From Paralichthys olivaceus (taxonomy: Eukaryota > Chordata > Actinopteri > Pleuronectiformes > Paralichthyidae), in NCBI RefSeq assembly GCF_024713975.1, contig NC_091099.1, forward strand, positions 13,993,501 to 14,057,500: DNA of 64,000 bases, written 5' to 3'. Each line of letters starts with the position of its first letter. The first letter of the stretch is position 1. The notes under the pieces are model-generated. The model was not told the origin of the DNA and made no database searches. It was given only the letters and a program-made list of their open reading frames with translations. This document shows, in pieces, positions 50,160 through 62,541 of the stretch. The position numbers and the translations under genes were made by a program.

Positions 50160-53100
50160 TTAAGATTGGTTGAGACAAGTGCTCTCATCCACATCCTGGT
50201 CTGCATCAGTGTCCTGCTCATGGATGAAGCTGTAGCGTCGATAGACTGATCCACCTCTGCTGGTGTACACCACGTCTACCTCATCACCACTGTCTGGCTC
50301 AGGTACACCGTGGGGCATGTTGACACTGGCAGTGCCGCTCAGTCTTTCGTAGCTCTGGCCCCAGCAAAGCCTTTTCCAAGAGTGAGCTCTGACCAGGGCA
50401 AAAACGGCCAGAGCCAACGCCAGAGCCAGCAACAGGGAAATAGGTAAGGCGACTGAGGTGTGATTCAGAGGTCTGGAGGACATATTCACACCTGCTCTCT
50501 GGTCATCTCCTGACTTGGGTTGGGGGGCCTCCACACACAGAGCTAGAAAGAAAAAACAGCTTAAGCAAATTGTATCCAAAGAATCCTGTGTTTCTTATGA
50601 TGGGCAGAACTCTACCTGAGCGACTGTCACAAACACAGCAATCAGTGTCATTCCCTCCAGCCTGACAGCAGCGGGCACAGCGGCTCTCCACAGCGTGAAG
50701 AGCAGAATCACGGTGACAAGTCAGACACTGGTCTGTTCCGGGGCCAGTACAATGCCAACATGAGCTGTCACATGGCTCACAGGTTTCCTGGATTGAAAAA
50801 GAGCATTGGGTTAGATATTAGTCAGGCACTGACTGCACCTGAAAGATTTGATATCTGATCTTAAGTATTTCTCAATGGCATCAAATATTCATTATAAGCT
50901 GAAAAACAACCAGGGATAGCCAGTTTTTGTTTGTTTTAGCATTTACTCTTTTTTCCATGGTGAAATTAATGCATGTTATTTTGCGATTTGGTTTGATTAG
51001 AGGGAAACACACAGATTTTGTTATAATAATTATAATAAACAATATATGGTACATGACTCGTAGCTCAGACTGCACCTCATCTGAAAAGTATCGTCCCTCC
51101 TCACAACGTGGATAGCAGACTTTATCCTTAAGAGTGCTGCCCCAGTCACACGTCAGGCAGCTCTGAGGTGAGGCATCTGCAAATACACATATACAGTAAG
51201 TATAGAGTGTCAACTTATGTAAATTGTAACACAAATTGCTCTTGTTGACAAATTTCTCTTGTTGACAAATTTCTACTTGGCCAGGTCTAAATATCCTTTA
51301 TATGTACCCATGCAGGTCTGACAGCTCATGTGGCACTGTTTGCACATGTCATGGAGCTGATAGAAGTGGTGAGGGCAGCTCTCAACACACAGCTTGGTGC
51401 CTTGCAGCTCCAGGAGAGGAGGTGGACATGCTCTGCAGGAATTGGGCCCTGGTCCTGTACACAGCTCACAGGACTGGTCACATTTCTCACAGTGGGATCC
51501 GTCTTTGTAATACCTGAACAAATGCATCAATTTCTGAGTATTAACACGTCAGACACATACAACATTTTTTTAATTCTTGTAGATTTAATGTGATTTATAA
51601 GGTGAACTGAAAATTGTAAAAAAAACTCCATTTCACCCTATAAATAAAAAAAAGCACAATACAACAAAATAAATAGAACTTGAAAAGAAAGGGAATATTA
51701 TCTTCTGAAAAAACATAAATACATGTCTTTTTGGAATCGTTTATTATGTAAAATTGTCTATCGATCTATCAACCAACCATAAATCTGTCACCTCTGATAT
51801 TAATGCCAAAACTAGATCATGCCACAATAGTTCCAGAAAACATTTCTCTGCTGCTGAGAAAAATTATGGAGAAGCAGAGAAGTTGGTTTTGATTCAGTGA
51901 ATGGGGTGTGAAAACCATTTATAAGGGGAATGGGTAATTGTTAATCATAAAAGTCATCACCCTGTGGGACAATGAGTGACACAGAGATGAAGGAGCCGCA
52001 GGTGTCCCGGAGAACAAGTTACACAATCTCTGGCTGATGCCCCAGTGCAGGTGGAACAAACATGTTCACAAGGCAAACAGAATCCAAGCTCCTGTCCATC
52101 AGCTTCCTGCCTTGTGTTGTATGAACCAGCCGGACACTCGCTCACACAGGTCCTGTCTGGAAAGCAGCACACAGATACAGAAGCCATCATTCTCAAAAAA
52201 GCCATCATTCATTAGCCAGTTCTCAAGGTCCATCAACTGCAAACACAAGTCTGAAAAATCTACAGTGGATTCCGAGAGGAATCAGATTTTCACATGTTGC
52301 AGCCCTGTGATAAAATAAAAATGATGTTTTCAAATACAAGGAAATATTCCATATTCCGTCTCAAATACCATACATACATCGAGATAATTATAAGACTGTT
52401 ATCATAGTATGGAGATCTGCAAAGCTCACTGTGTAGGTATTTGGGGACGAGACATGTCTGGCATTCATAGTTGTCTGGCCCTGCACAAGAGTAGCAGTGT
52501 TGGTGGCAACCCATGCAGGTGAACTGGTTATCATGCAGGTAGGTCCCTGGTGGGCAGTCTGTGTCGCCTGTCACGCCACACAACAGTGTGTTTGGATCCA
52601 ACACAAGTCCCTTCTCGCACTGTGTGCACTGGTTTGCATCTGGGCCGGAGCAGCTCATACAAGTCTGGTGGCATTCTGCACGTAATCAAAAGATATGTGT
52701 GAGTGAGCACGGCCATGTTTTAATGGTTCAGTGTGTAAGATTTATGTTACAGGGATCAATCGGCAGAAATTGATTATAAAAATAATCCTAGCAATGTTTT
52801 CACTTGTTTGTTTTATCAAAATTATAGAAATTGTTGTTTGGGCCTTTATATTTAAATACTGTATATTAACATCTGGAGCAGGTCTTCTCTGGCCGCCATG
52901 TTTTTTACAGTAGCCCAGACTGGACAAACTAAACACTTTTTGAGTGTCTATGACAACTAAAGGCTGCCACAGGTTCTCTTGAGTGTTTGGAGGGGGAGGG
53001 GGAGGTGAGGGGTGTTCAGCTGCAACATGCAACTTCACTACTAGATATCACAAAATTCTACACACTGAACCTTTAAAGGTAGATAGTGATCATTTTAAAC

Positions 53101-54004
53101 ACACAGAAGTGACACTGTTGTGGCTCACCTTGACATTCCAAAGCTTCAGTTTCATAGTAAGTACCAGTGAGGCAGACCTTGGAGCAAGCACCCTTGTAGA
53201 GTTTTGGGCTAAATGTTGAGCAGGTCTCACAGTCATCTGCCAAGGGCCCTGAACAGCTGGCACAGGTAGGATGGCACTGACCGCACCGGCCCTCCTCCAT
53301 ATCCTCATAGTAGCCCATGGGACAACTAGCTTTACACACACCATTCAGCATCAAGTAGAGGAAACTGCATTCTAAAATGATATGGAGGACAGGTAACAAG
53401 AGATTTGAGGATTTGATCCGAATATATTTTAAAATTAAGGATAATTAAGGATATTTTAAGATGACAACTCACTGAAACAGGTTCTGTCATCTGAGCAAAC
53501 GTCACAGTGCGGTGGACAGCGTCTGCATGTTCCATCATCCGCAGGGTACGTCCGCAGTGAGCAGTTAAGTCTACACATACCGCTGCCTAAGTAGTAGCCA
53601 TCAGCACAGGACAGACACTGTGACTTGATCCCATCACATGTCAGACAGGAGCTGTCACAGGCTTCACATGAACCCTCAGCTGTCCCAAAGAAACCTCTGC
53701 AAGTGACGGCAAGATACAGTTTACAAGAAATAAAGAGACAACTACAGTAAAAAGTACCATCATTACAAAACATCATTACAACAGCTTACTCTGGGCAATT
53801 AGACCAGCAGCGACCCTGGTGGAGAAAAAGTCTATAGCTGCCTTTGGCGCAGCTGACGCAGTTATCACTGGTGCCTATACAGGCCTCACAGTTTGGCGAG
53901 CAGTCCTGACACAGCTGAGATGCTGAGTTTGCATAGGAGCCAGATGGACACTGCGTAACACAAGAACTGTCCTGGTCCAAGAAATACCCTGTGACACACA
54001 CACA

Positions 54005-54078
<74 letters not shown>

Positions 54079-57000
54079 GCCCAATAAGACCTGGAATAAT
54101 GATTAAACCAAATGTCATGACCGACAAGAGTAAAGATTTGTACCTTTGAAACAAGAAGAACAATCCTGTGCTTGAGGACCAAAGCAGATCTTACAGGATG
54201 CATCACACGTGTGACATTCACTATTTTCCCCTGAAAGTGAAATAATAAAGACAGTATCCATCATGCATTTAATACATCTGCAACTCTGCGTGGGGTTTTG
54301 TAGTTTCTCAAGTAACAATGGGCCTCATTCATCAACTGATGCAGTTATGCAGTTTTACGAGGATTCTGAAGTCACCAGTGTTTTCTTAGGTAAGAAGCAT
54401 AATTCTGCACTGGACTACTGACTGCATCATTTTGCAAAATAATCATTGTTTTCTGTAATTCTACAGTTGTATAATATGGGTTTTTTAAATTACCATAATA
54501 TTTCATCGTTTTTAAAATGTTGTTAGAGTGAGGTTTTTTATTTACTTATGAAGAGATCATTTAAGCTTTTCTTCTTTTGTGTTTCATTGCACTGTTCCTT
54601 GCCACCTCCTGTCCATAGTTGCCAATGACCTTTTAAATTATATTATGAGATTTTAATATCTTATCTTAATTAGGTTTAAGATTAAGATACTTAGTATGTT
54701 TTAATGATTAACTTTTCATTTATTAATTTTTTTGCCTGATGAATGTGAATACTGCTGCTGACTGTACAACAAATTGCTCCTAGAGACTTCCTTGATCTTA
54801 CAATTCTGATGATTTTATGACATATTGTTTGCTGTCATAACAGCTGCCTAGTGAAGCACTTTCTAATTGAAATTTTGAATTTTGATAGTGCTCCATAAAT
54901 TGATTAATTAATAATAAATATAAGGACCCTGTATGATTGGACTATACTGATGATTTCTTAACACAGACGTCAAATTCTATGATAAGGTGACATTCCTAAC
55001 CAGCTTTGTCCCTGGTTTGTCTTTGTTCCTTTGTTTGTCGATGTGTGTTTGTCTGGCTGGGTGTGTCTATATGACTATAGGTTTATTTGAACTTTTACAG
55101 TTTTGGCATTTGCATTATTCCTCACCCAGCACCTGACTGTCTATATTGTGTCTCTGTTTTCTTTAATCTTCTGCCTCAGCCTGCATTGCTCCTCCGTCAG
55201 CTCCGGCTCAACTTCCTGTACTCCAAGTTTACACTAAACCAGCCTCTCAACTGCTGGAGATAACTTGTCTGAGTGCTTTTGATTCAAAAGTGAAGATTTG
55301 TCATTACACCAAAGGGGTAAACAGGTGCTCAAGTCAGAGAAGCCTTTAGAAAGTGCTCCAAAAAAACGACTCTTGAATGGAAGGTGACGCAGTACAGTGG
55401 AAGGGTGACATATAGAGTAGTAGATTGTCCTTCAACCTATAGGTCCTAAAAACTATTGTCCAGATAGACACAACAAAAGAAACGCAACAGATTGCATCAA
55501 TCTTTTTTGAGTTAGGAAAACTTATAAAGAAATTACCTTTAACCAACGATCAACATTGAGTTAGGGGAATTATCTTTTCCTCTGCAATCAAAGGTATTTT
55601 TAACTATACTTACTTAAGAATTGTGACAGTAAAAACATATTTTTAAGTGGATTACTCTTTAAAATGAAGTTGTTTAAACTACTTTTTTCACATTATTGAA
55701 AAGGAATTTCAAAGGTTTTGTTCTTAATTTGAATAATCATGAACACAAGTTTTTAAGCTCAAGCAAGCCAGTAAGTATCATTTGTAATGGAAATTTCTAT
55801 CTATCCTTTGAATTCTTCCTGTGATTTCTATGACCCTCTGAGTTGCTGTGGCCAAACATAAATGCAATGAAATATATCTTTTTAAATTTCTTAAAAAATA
55901 GAATATTAAAAAATTCAAACCCCAGAGATGCTGGCCATCCAGAGAGTTTGGATTTGTACAAGAACTGCAGGCAGAAAATGTTCCATGCAAAGGCACTATA
56001 TGTTTCAAATCAAGCATGATCTTCAATGAAGAGTCTAAGAAAGATGTGGAACCACTTGTTCTGTGTCACCTGTTCTGATCTGTCTTTTTCCCTCTGGTTT
56101 TGGATTTGGGTTCTGTTTGGTTATTCTACACTGAGTTCTCTGTTTCCTGTTTAATTTTGAAAAGTTGTTTCTTGTGTGTCTCTAACTTTATTTCCTGCCT
56201 TTGTCCCGTTTCCTCGCCCTTATGATTGTCTGCCCCTGTTCCTGATGTTTTTCACCTGTGTTCAATTCTCCCTGCCTCCCTTGTGTATGCAAGTCTCCAT
56301 TTGTCAGCTTCCTGTGAGTTTCTCTGCATGTTGATTACTGGACTTATTTTGTACATTGCTTGTTGGAGCTGCATTCCTGTAGATCTTACTCAGCCTTAAT
56401 AAAAAGACATTTTTGTTTTTTGACTTGAGCTTGTCTCCTGCTCTCCACTCAGTGTGGTGACAAATGCCACATGAAGAACTGGGGCCGTAATACGAAGCAA
56501 GTTCAACATACCCAGGATATCTTTCTGATATCCGGTTGAACTTAAGCCAACAATCACAATCAGGGTAAGCAGTCACATGAAGGTGGTTATCATTTCGGTA
56601 AGTCAACTGTTTAGGGAGAGTGTGCACCGCGCTACAGTGTAGTGTCATTTGGTGAGGGCTGTTCAAGTCTCAGTGAGGGAAGCTGTCAAAAGTAAATCTG
56701 TAAAATATCTATCCCCTATTCCAAATACATATTACATTTCATAGGATAAACCTACTTAAAGGGAAGAATAAAAGTATAAAACTATATCTGGTTATCCTGC
56801 TGCTAACACACCCAGTAAATCAATATCAGTAACTCCCACAAGTAAAGAAATGTCGATCAATGTGTTCAGTGTTACTGTGAGCACATTGCTCTTAGTGTCA
56901 GGTTGGTTATATTCAGCTCCAGCAGTTAACAGAGGTTTATCGTTCCCTCCTATGAGAATCTATATCTTTAATAAAGTTACTCATTGGAGTTGGCAAAAAT

Positions 57001-58680
57001 AATTGAGTCGGTTTCTGAAGATGCTTGTCGTCCACATCCAGTTCCACAGGATCCTCATCATTTTTTTTTTGCTCCACAGGATCCTTTAAGAAAGTTGCTG
57101 TTGTGTTTCAGTGGAATTGAGTGATGATTGGGCTGTGCTTTTATACTGCTTGATCTCTCATCTCCAACTTGACCTGCTCCGGAGTGTAGGCCACTCACAA
57201 GCCTGTACATTTTATAAAAACTGTTTTTTTTTAGATAATTCAACAAAAGCTTAAAAAGGTTGTTCCTCATACCGTCAAAGTACTGTCCCAATGGGCAGTT
57301 AACCAGAGGGCACTGCCCGTGCAGAGAAGGGTTCCCACCAATACATAGCTCACAGTCTGTTGATCGGGGTCCATAGCATGTCTGGCATGAGCTTTGGCAA
57401 GGCTGACAGCGCCACCCACTGGAGTCACTGAAGGTTTGCTGTGGACACTGTTTGATGCACTCACCTCCTGACAGGGCAGAGCAGTACACAGAGTAAATTA
57501 TTTTCCTTGTACAAATTGATTCATCAAATAGTATTCTTGGAAAACCCAGCAGACACTATATGGAAGAAAATATATAATTTATTACTTATTAATCTTTTCA
57601 ACCTGTATTTCTAAGTGGTTTAAGAAAATATCTGATTTCCTCTTCATCCATCTCTCCTGTTTACCCTGCGAGGATCTCACTCTCTGTGACATATTAGCTC
57701 TACAGAGAGTGATTACATCAGCACAGAACATCAACAACACTCAACTACCTGCTCTCACCAACATATACAGAGTCTGATGCCAGCGTTGGGCCACAAACAT
57801 AACCCAGGACTCCTCACACCCAGAAGGGAGGTGCTACAGGTGTATTAAGAGCTGCACCTCCAGATTCTTGAATAGTTTTTATCCATCTGCTATAAAAGAA
57901 CTGAATTCACAGTAGAACTGTGAACTGAGCTCAGGTCTGTGCAGTATCACTGGTAATGTGTAATAATATTATATTATCCTGGTGCAAGTACTATACTAAT
58001 TTATCTTATCTATGCAATATCTCTTTATTAACAACTGTTTTTTACATGATGAATTGTTGGTCGATCTTAGATCTTTGTTTTCTTTTAACTATTTTTATGT
58101 TTTTCTTAATTGTCTTTTTGTACCACTGAGAGGAGTTGCACATACGTTTTGTTGTACAGCTGTTCAATGACAATAAACACTTGAATTGAAGCCTATCTCA
58201 CTGACTAATCTGACTAGCAACACTACTCATTCCTTGTTAACATAAACCAAAGATGTGCATACCTCATCTTATGGATTTGCTGACCCAGAATACCATCACT
58301 AAAATTACTTTAAATGCAAACTCATTTTGTTAGAGTATATTCAACAGAAAAAACATTGGCCATCTGAACCCTGTGATATGGTTGTAATATATATATGAAG
58401 AAGTGACTATTATGTTACCGTGGAGGAAGTAACCAGGCTGGCAGGCAAGGCAGCGTGTGTTGCTCCTGCAATCTGTGCACAGAGCTGGGCAGGATAAACA
58501 CTCGCCCCTGCCCCAGTCCTCATAGGTGCTCTGGGGACAGTGTCTGCGACACTGGTGTCTGAAACTGAAAAAGCAAAGGTCTAATTCAAAACAAAAGCCA
58601 AGACCGTTCCCCAAGTCACTGGAACAGCTTCCAAGAGGAGCTCAGAGGAGCTGGATATATTTTTATTTATGTTTAAGTGT

Positions 58681-58722
<42 letters not shown>

Positions 58723-61700
58723 CACTTTTAGTTGCATTTTAACTGATTCTTCTTTATAAATATAGATTGATTGATTGATCTATTTTCCATTTGCAAATCG
58801 TTCAGGCAGAACTAGGTCTGTGAGAGTGAGAAATTCTAGTAAGGTGTGGACTCAAGCTGGACAACACAGTTAACAAAAACAAATAACTTTTTTATTTGGT
58901 TATCATCCAGAACAAAGCTCCTACTGTGATTTATAGGAATGCTATGTAGCTTTTACTGAGCAACAGCGACCTCTGCAGCCACAAGTGGTAATTTATTCTG
59001 TTGGCTCTGATGATTCCTGTCTTCCTGAATCAGAAGAGCTGCATGCTGAATCAAATATACCAAACTCAGAATTTTTAGTATTTTAAAGGTTTCCTTGCTG
59101 AATATCAAAGATAAACGCTGGGACTGATTCTGGCATTTAAAGCCATCAAGCTGCTTTCAAGATCCCATTCATGTGTGAAAGGCAAATATCGGAGAAAGTC
59201 TGGATGCCATTGTGCGGACCTTCTCCGGATGTCACACAGATCATACCTGCTCACGAAAGTTACATACAGCAAGAAGTGATAAGTGCATCATTCTCCCTGT
59301 TGCAGGTCAGTGAACCATCAACCTAATCTACTATTTCAAAGTAAAACATTGCATGATGCTTGAAGGATGGTGTTGCTGAATGAATCTTCTGCCCAAATGG
59401 ATGAAAACAAACAGACATGCAAGAGGCAATCCCAACATGCAATGTGTCCGTATTGTTGGCTTCATTGCTTAAAAGTGCACTTAATCAATCATCAGTAAGG
59501 ACGGCAAACAGACATAACAAACTGCTTTTCTTTCAGCTTATCACACTTCTGTGCTCCTCTTAAGGCAGAAAGTTAATTGGTGTTGTATTTGTAGCCCAGA
59601 GGCATGGGGGAGATTTAACCTGCCGTAACAGGCTTTTAGGGTTAACTGAGCTATTAAACAAGAGCTGACAAAAAATAATCTAGCCTAAAGCAGCTGAGAT
59701 ATTGAGTTGCAAAGATGTCACACATAAAACATTAAAGCAAGAATGACCTCAACTTTTAACACTTTAAACAAAACAGGCTGAACAGCCATAAGCTCCTAAA
59801 TGACACAGTCCAACACCCTATGCTGCCTCCTCTGCCGTCTTTCTATATGAGAGAACCTGATCTGCCCCTCCGCCTGCGTTGCCGTGGATTTGGTGCTAGG
59901 ATGTGGTGGTTGTTTGAGCAGGCGCAGCTGGAGGCGCCACACAGCATCCATCAACTCACTCACAATAGCAGCTGGCCTGGCAACACTACACAACTTAAGA
60001 ATCTGCGGGATGTTTAAGAATCGCTCTGTGCAAATATCAGATGATCCATTCCAGGGAAGCACATCAGCATTTCCAAAGCAACTTTTGTTTGGAGCCTTTA
60101 ATCCTTGAATTTGCTATGAAGAGGTGAAAATGTGCCTTTACTTAAGAACGCTTGGTATGAGCCATATTGAGAATGAATCACAGCAATTTATTTTTGATTT
60201 AGCTGAACCTAGCTCCTTGGAGAGGGAGCTAAATGTCAATAAATACCAAGCATCCATCATGCTGTGACTCTTTTCAAAAGGCAGTGTTCTATGCCAGAGT
60301 AACACTGGCCGAGTCCATTCACAGTTATGCCAGTGCTTTCTCATGTTAACATTTTTCAACCTCAAGGAGCAGAATTTCTGCAAGTGCTGAAAACTATCAA
60401 GATCTATCACAGTGAGGCTCTTCCTGCAGTTAATGATCAGCCCGTGCTCCGCATCGGATCTCTTTTATTGGTGTTTGCCTCTAGTGGAGGTTGAAAAGAG
60501 CACTGCAGCCACAGAAATGATTGAGACTACCTGTCCCTCCACATCTTTAAAATCTTGTTTTTGAAAACAGCACATTGACACCAGTGTTGGCCCTCATCCC
60601 CAAAAACTCTCTTGACATCTATGTTGATGTCTTCTACGTGTATGGTGCCACTTATGAATCCTGAGGTATTTGTATTCTTTTTGGGGTTTTTTTATTTTTG
60701 CAACTGTCACATGTTAAAAATGTCATCAACAGAAAGTCTCCAGAAAGTCCAGAGGCGCTCACTTAGATATTTGGGTTCACACATACAGCCCCTCTGGAGG
60801 CATGTGTGATTAAAATATCCATCATAACTAACAATTTACTTGAGGGGGTGCAGGCTATGCACAGTCATGCATTGTGTGTGTGTGTAAATGTCCGGAGGAT
60901 CCCTGAGTTGAGTGAATGTCTGAAAGCAGCTTATTTCACTGCACTGATGGACAAGCAGTGAAGTGGTGTATTTTCCTTCAACCCCTCCTCTGCTGTGATT
61001 CAGAGAGCAGGCAGAGAAGTCAAGACCACGCACCCTATATAATTACACTTCTGTTCGCTGTGTGGCATTCCACTTATACTCGCTCTCTTCTTTCTCTCTC
61101 CTCCTCACATACAACATGGATCACACTCCGCTCAGTATCTCTGTGAGGCAGCCCACTGGTCTGTGCTCAAACCAGGGCTCAGGTAACAGGGTATGACTCA
61201 AAATTGAGGGTAACCTGAATCACACAATACCTCTCAGCCCTAACTCAAGGGAGTGGGAGCACAATTGGAGGTCTGTTCTTGCTCTGCAGCCGGCTTTACA
61301 CACTGGGTCTAAGCGATAAGCCGGCATAAACAGGGATACAGGTGAAATGTGGCTCCTTGCAGTGTGGAGAATAACATACCAAATGCTGCTGTGCAATTGG
61401 TGGTATTATTCCACAAACTGCATATTGTATTACCCAACTCTTTATCTACCAAGACAATGGCAATGAAAAAAATAACAGAAAATTACAAGGTCACTTTGAG
61501 GTTAATTGTGTCCTGGCAGCATATTTAATGTCCATAAATTAAAACCGCTGAAAAAAATGTATTGAATAAATCAAACTTTATTCATTCTATTGAATTAAAT
61601 AGACACTATCACTCAATTGACCGGCAATTCATCTGCAACATATTTGATGATTGTTAATTGCAAGTAATTTTTTAAGCAAAAATGCCAAATCACAGATACT

Positions 61701-62541
61701 GCATGTTTGTTTTGCTGAATGTCTTAATCTTCTGTGATTGTAACTTCAATGTTGTTGGGTTTGGAGCATTGTTCAGACAAAACAAGCATTTTGTTGTGCA
61801 CGGTAGGACAATATAGGTTCAGGAAAACTGCAATTGGCATTTTGACAGAAAGATTAATCAGAATAAGTGAAGCTGCTTTCTGCAGCCTCATTACTAAATG
61901 TTAGGTTTCTAAATGAATACCTGAGAATACATTTGATAATACGGCAGTCGATAGGGGAAGACAGAATAATAAAGCAAGAAACTCACAGGAAGTAACCTTC
62001 AAGACAGCTGCTGCAGATCTCAGGGTCGTCTGTGTGCAAATGAGAAAAGGTGATTAATTAAAATTCATGGTGAAACAAAAAAACAGCAATGTGCATAATT
62101 TTTTCACTGAGGTTTTGACATACATTGTTGATTCCCCTCACTGTGCAGTGATGTTAGTCTGATACAGGAGTTATATGAAACGTACCTGTGGAACACGTTT
62201 TACAGCCCATCTCACAGTCAATGCACTCTCCTGTATCAGGGTCCTGCACCTGCCCTGAAACACACGAGATCCACCATAAAGAGCCTGAGTGTCTCTCAAT
62301 TTACAGCCTATAGTCAGAAACTCTGTTTTAGATTTACCCGTGTTACAGGATGCCGTTTGGCAGACCCCATTCTGGAGTTTGTAGTTTTCCCGGCATTTGG
62401 CACATATGTTGCCATCTGTGCAGAGTTCACAATTGGTGATGCAGGGCAGGCAGGCATAGTGACCCCTGTCAGGATAGAGTCCCCGGGGGCAATGTGTTCG
62501 ACAGCGACCTTGGTGGAGGAAACGTTCCTGTCCATCTTCAT
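50160..62541 (-). CDS. PCSK5-like proprotein convertase, C-terminal part (membrane-bound PC5/6B type), 5' end outside window
   Basis: Fifteen exons joined with matching phase: 62541-62338, 62254-62186, 62029-61987, 58564-58419, 57467-57273, 54230-54144, 53988-53790, 53696-53473, 53371-53129, 52675-52430, 52156-51961, 51513-51308, 51176-51076, 50787-50616, 50542-50160. They give 904 aa, no internal stops. About 15 furin-like Cys-rich repeats come first. The start (FLHQGRC, CELC, VQDPDTGEC, DDPEIC) aligns with human PCSK5 from roughly residue 840 as I recall it. A membrane span follows (VALPISLLLALALALAVFAL), then a tail with YERL (human YEKL, a YxxL sorting motif), the acidic SGDEVDVVYTSRGGSVYRR block (human DIVYMGQDGTVYRK) and an acidic end. 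PC5B cleaves secretory proproteins and cycles between trans-Golgi and endosomes. The catalytic and P domains should lie upstream of this exon, beyond the window. Orthology (pcsk5a, pcsk5b or a separate ohnologue) is open, so no symbol is given. Confidence 0.88.
52721..53076. mobile_element. MITE with 'GGTTCAGTGTGTA' ends, copy B
   Basis: Same family and orientation as 22339-22714. TTAA-T-GGTTCAGTGTGTAAG at the left and CTACACACTGAACC-T-TTAA at the right form inverted repeats flanked by TTAA on both sides. It lies in the pcsk5-like intron between exons 53371-53129 and 52675-52430. Confidence 0.82.
53994..54076. repeat. (CA)n microsatellite abutting a pcsk5-like 3' splice site
   Basis: Repeat of about 83 bp with a single interruption. 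In the transcribed (minus) direction it is a TG/UG repeat that ends about 5 nt before the acceptor AG of exon 53988-53790, leaving almost no ordinary pyrimidine tract. Confidence 0.95.
54231..57272 (-). other. 3.0-kb intron of the pcsk5-like gene
   Basis: No exon with furin-repeat spacing was seen on the minus strand and phase matches directly across it. About 56,060-56,470 has retroelement-tail-like text on the plus strand ('cttaataaaaagacattttt', then 'tgtctcctgctctccactc'). The rest is AT-rich and unassigned. Confidence 0.5.
57640..58195 (+). mobile_element. 3' fragment of a LINE-type retrotransposon
   Basis: Text such as 'ggagggaggtgctacagg'-like 'agaagggaggtgctacaggt', 'aagagctgcacctccagatt' and a 3' end 'tgtacagctgttcaatgaca' then 'ataaacacttgaattgaa' matches the end of the reverse-transcriptase ORF and 3' tail of common fish LINEs (L2-like in my judgement). 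It carries stops, so it is a dead fragment. It sits in a pcsk5-like intron, opposite in direction to the gene. Confidence 0.6.
58684..58721. repeat. (AT)n microsatellite, about 38 bp
   Basis: Pure AT repeat seen directly in the 3.4-kb pcsk5-like intron. Confidence 0.95.
58722..61986 (-). other. rest of a 3.4-kb pcsk5-like intron; CNE-like stretches
   Basis: No exon recognised; phase joins 61987 directly to 58564. The stretches 59,560-59,720 and 59,800-60,110 are of balanced composition without obvious repeats and could be intronic enhancers. This is a visual impression only. Confidence 0.4.
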
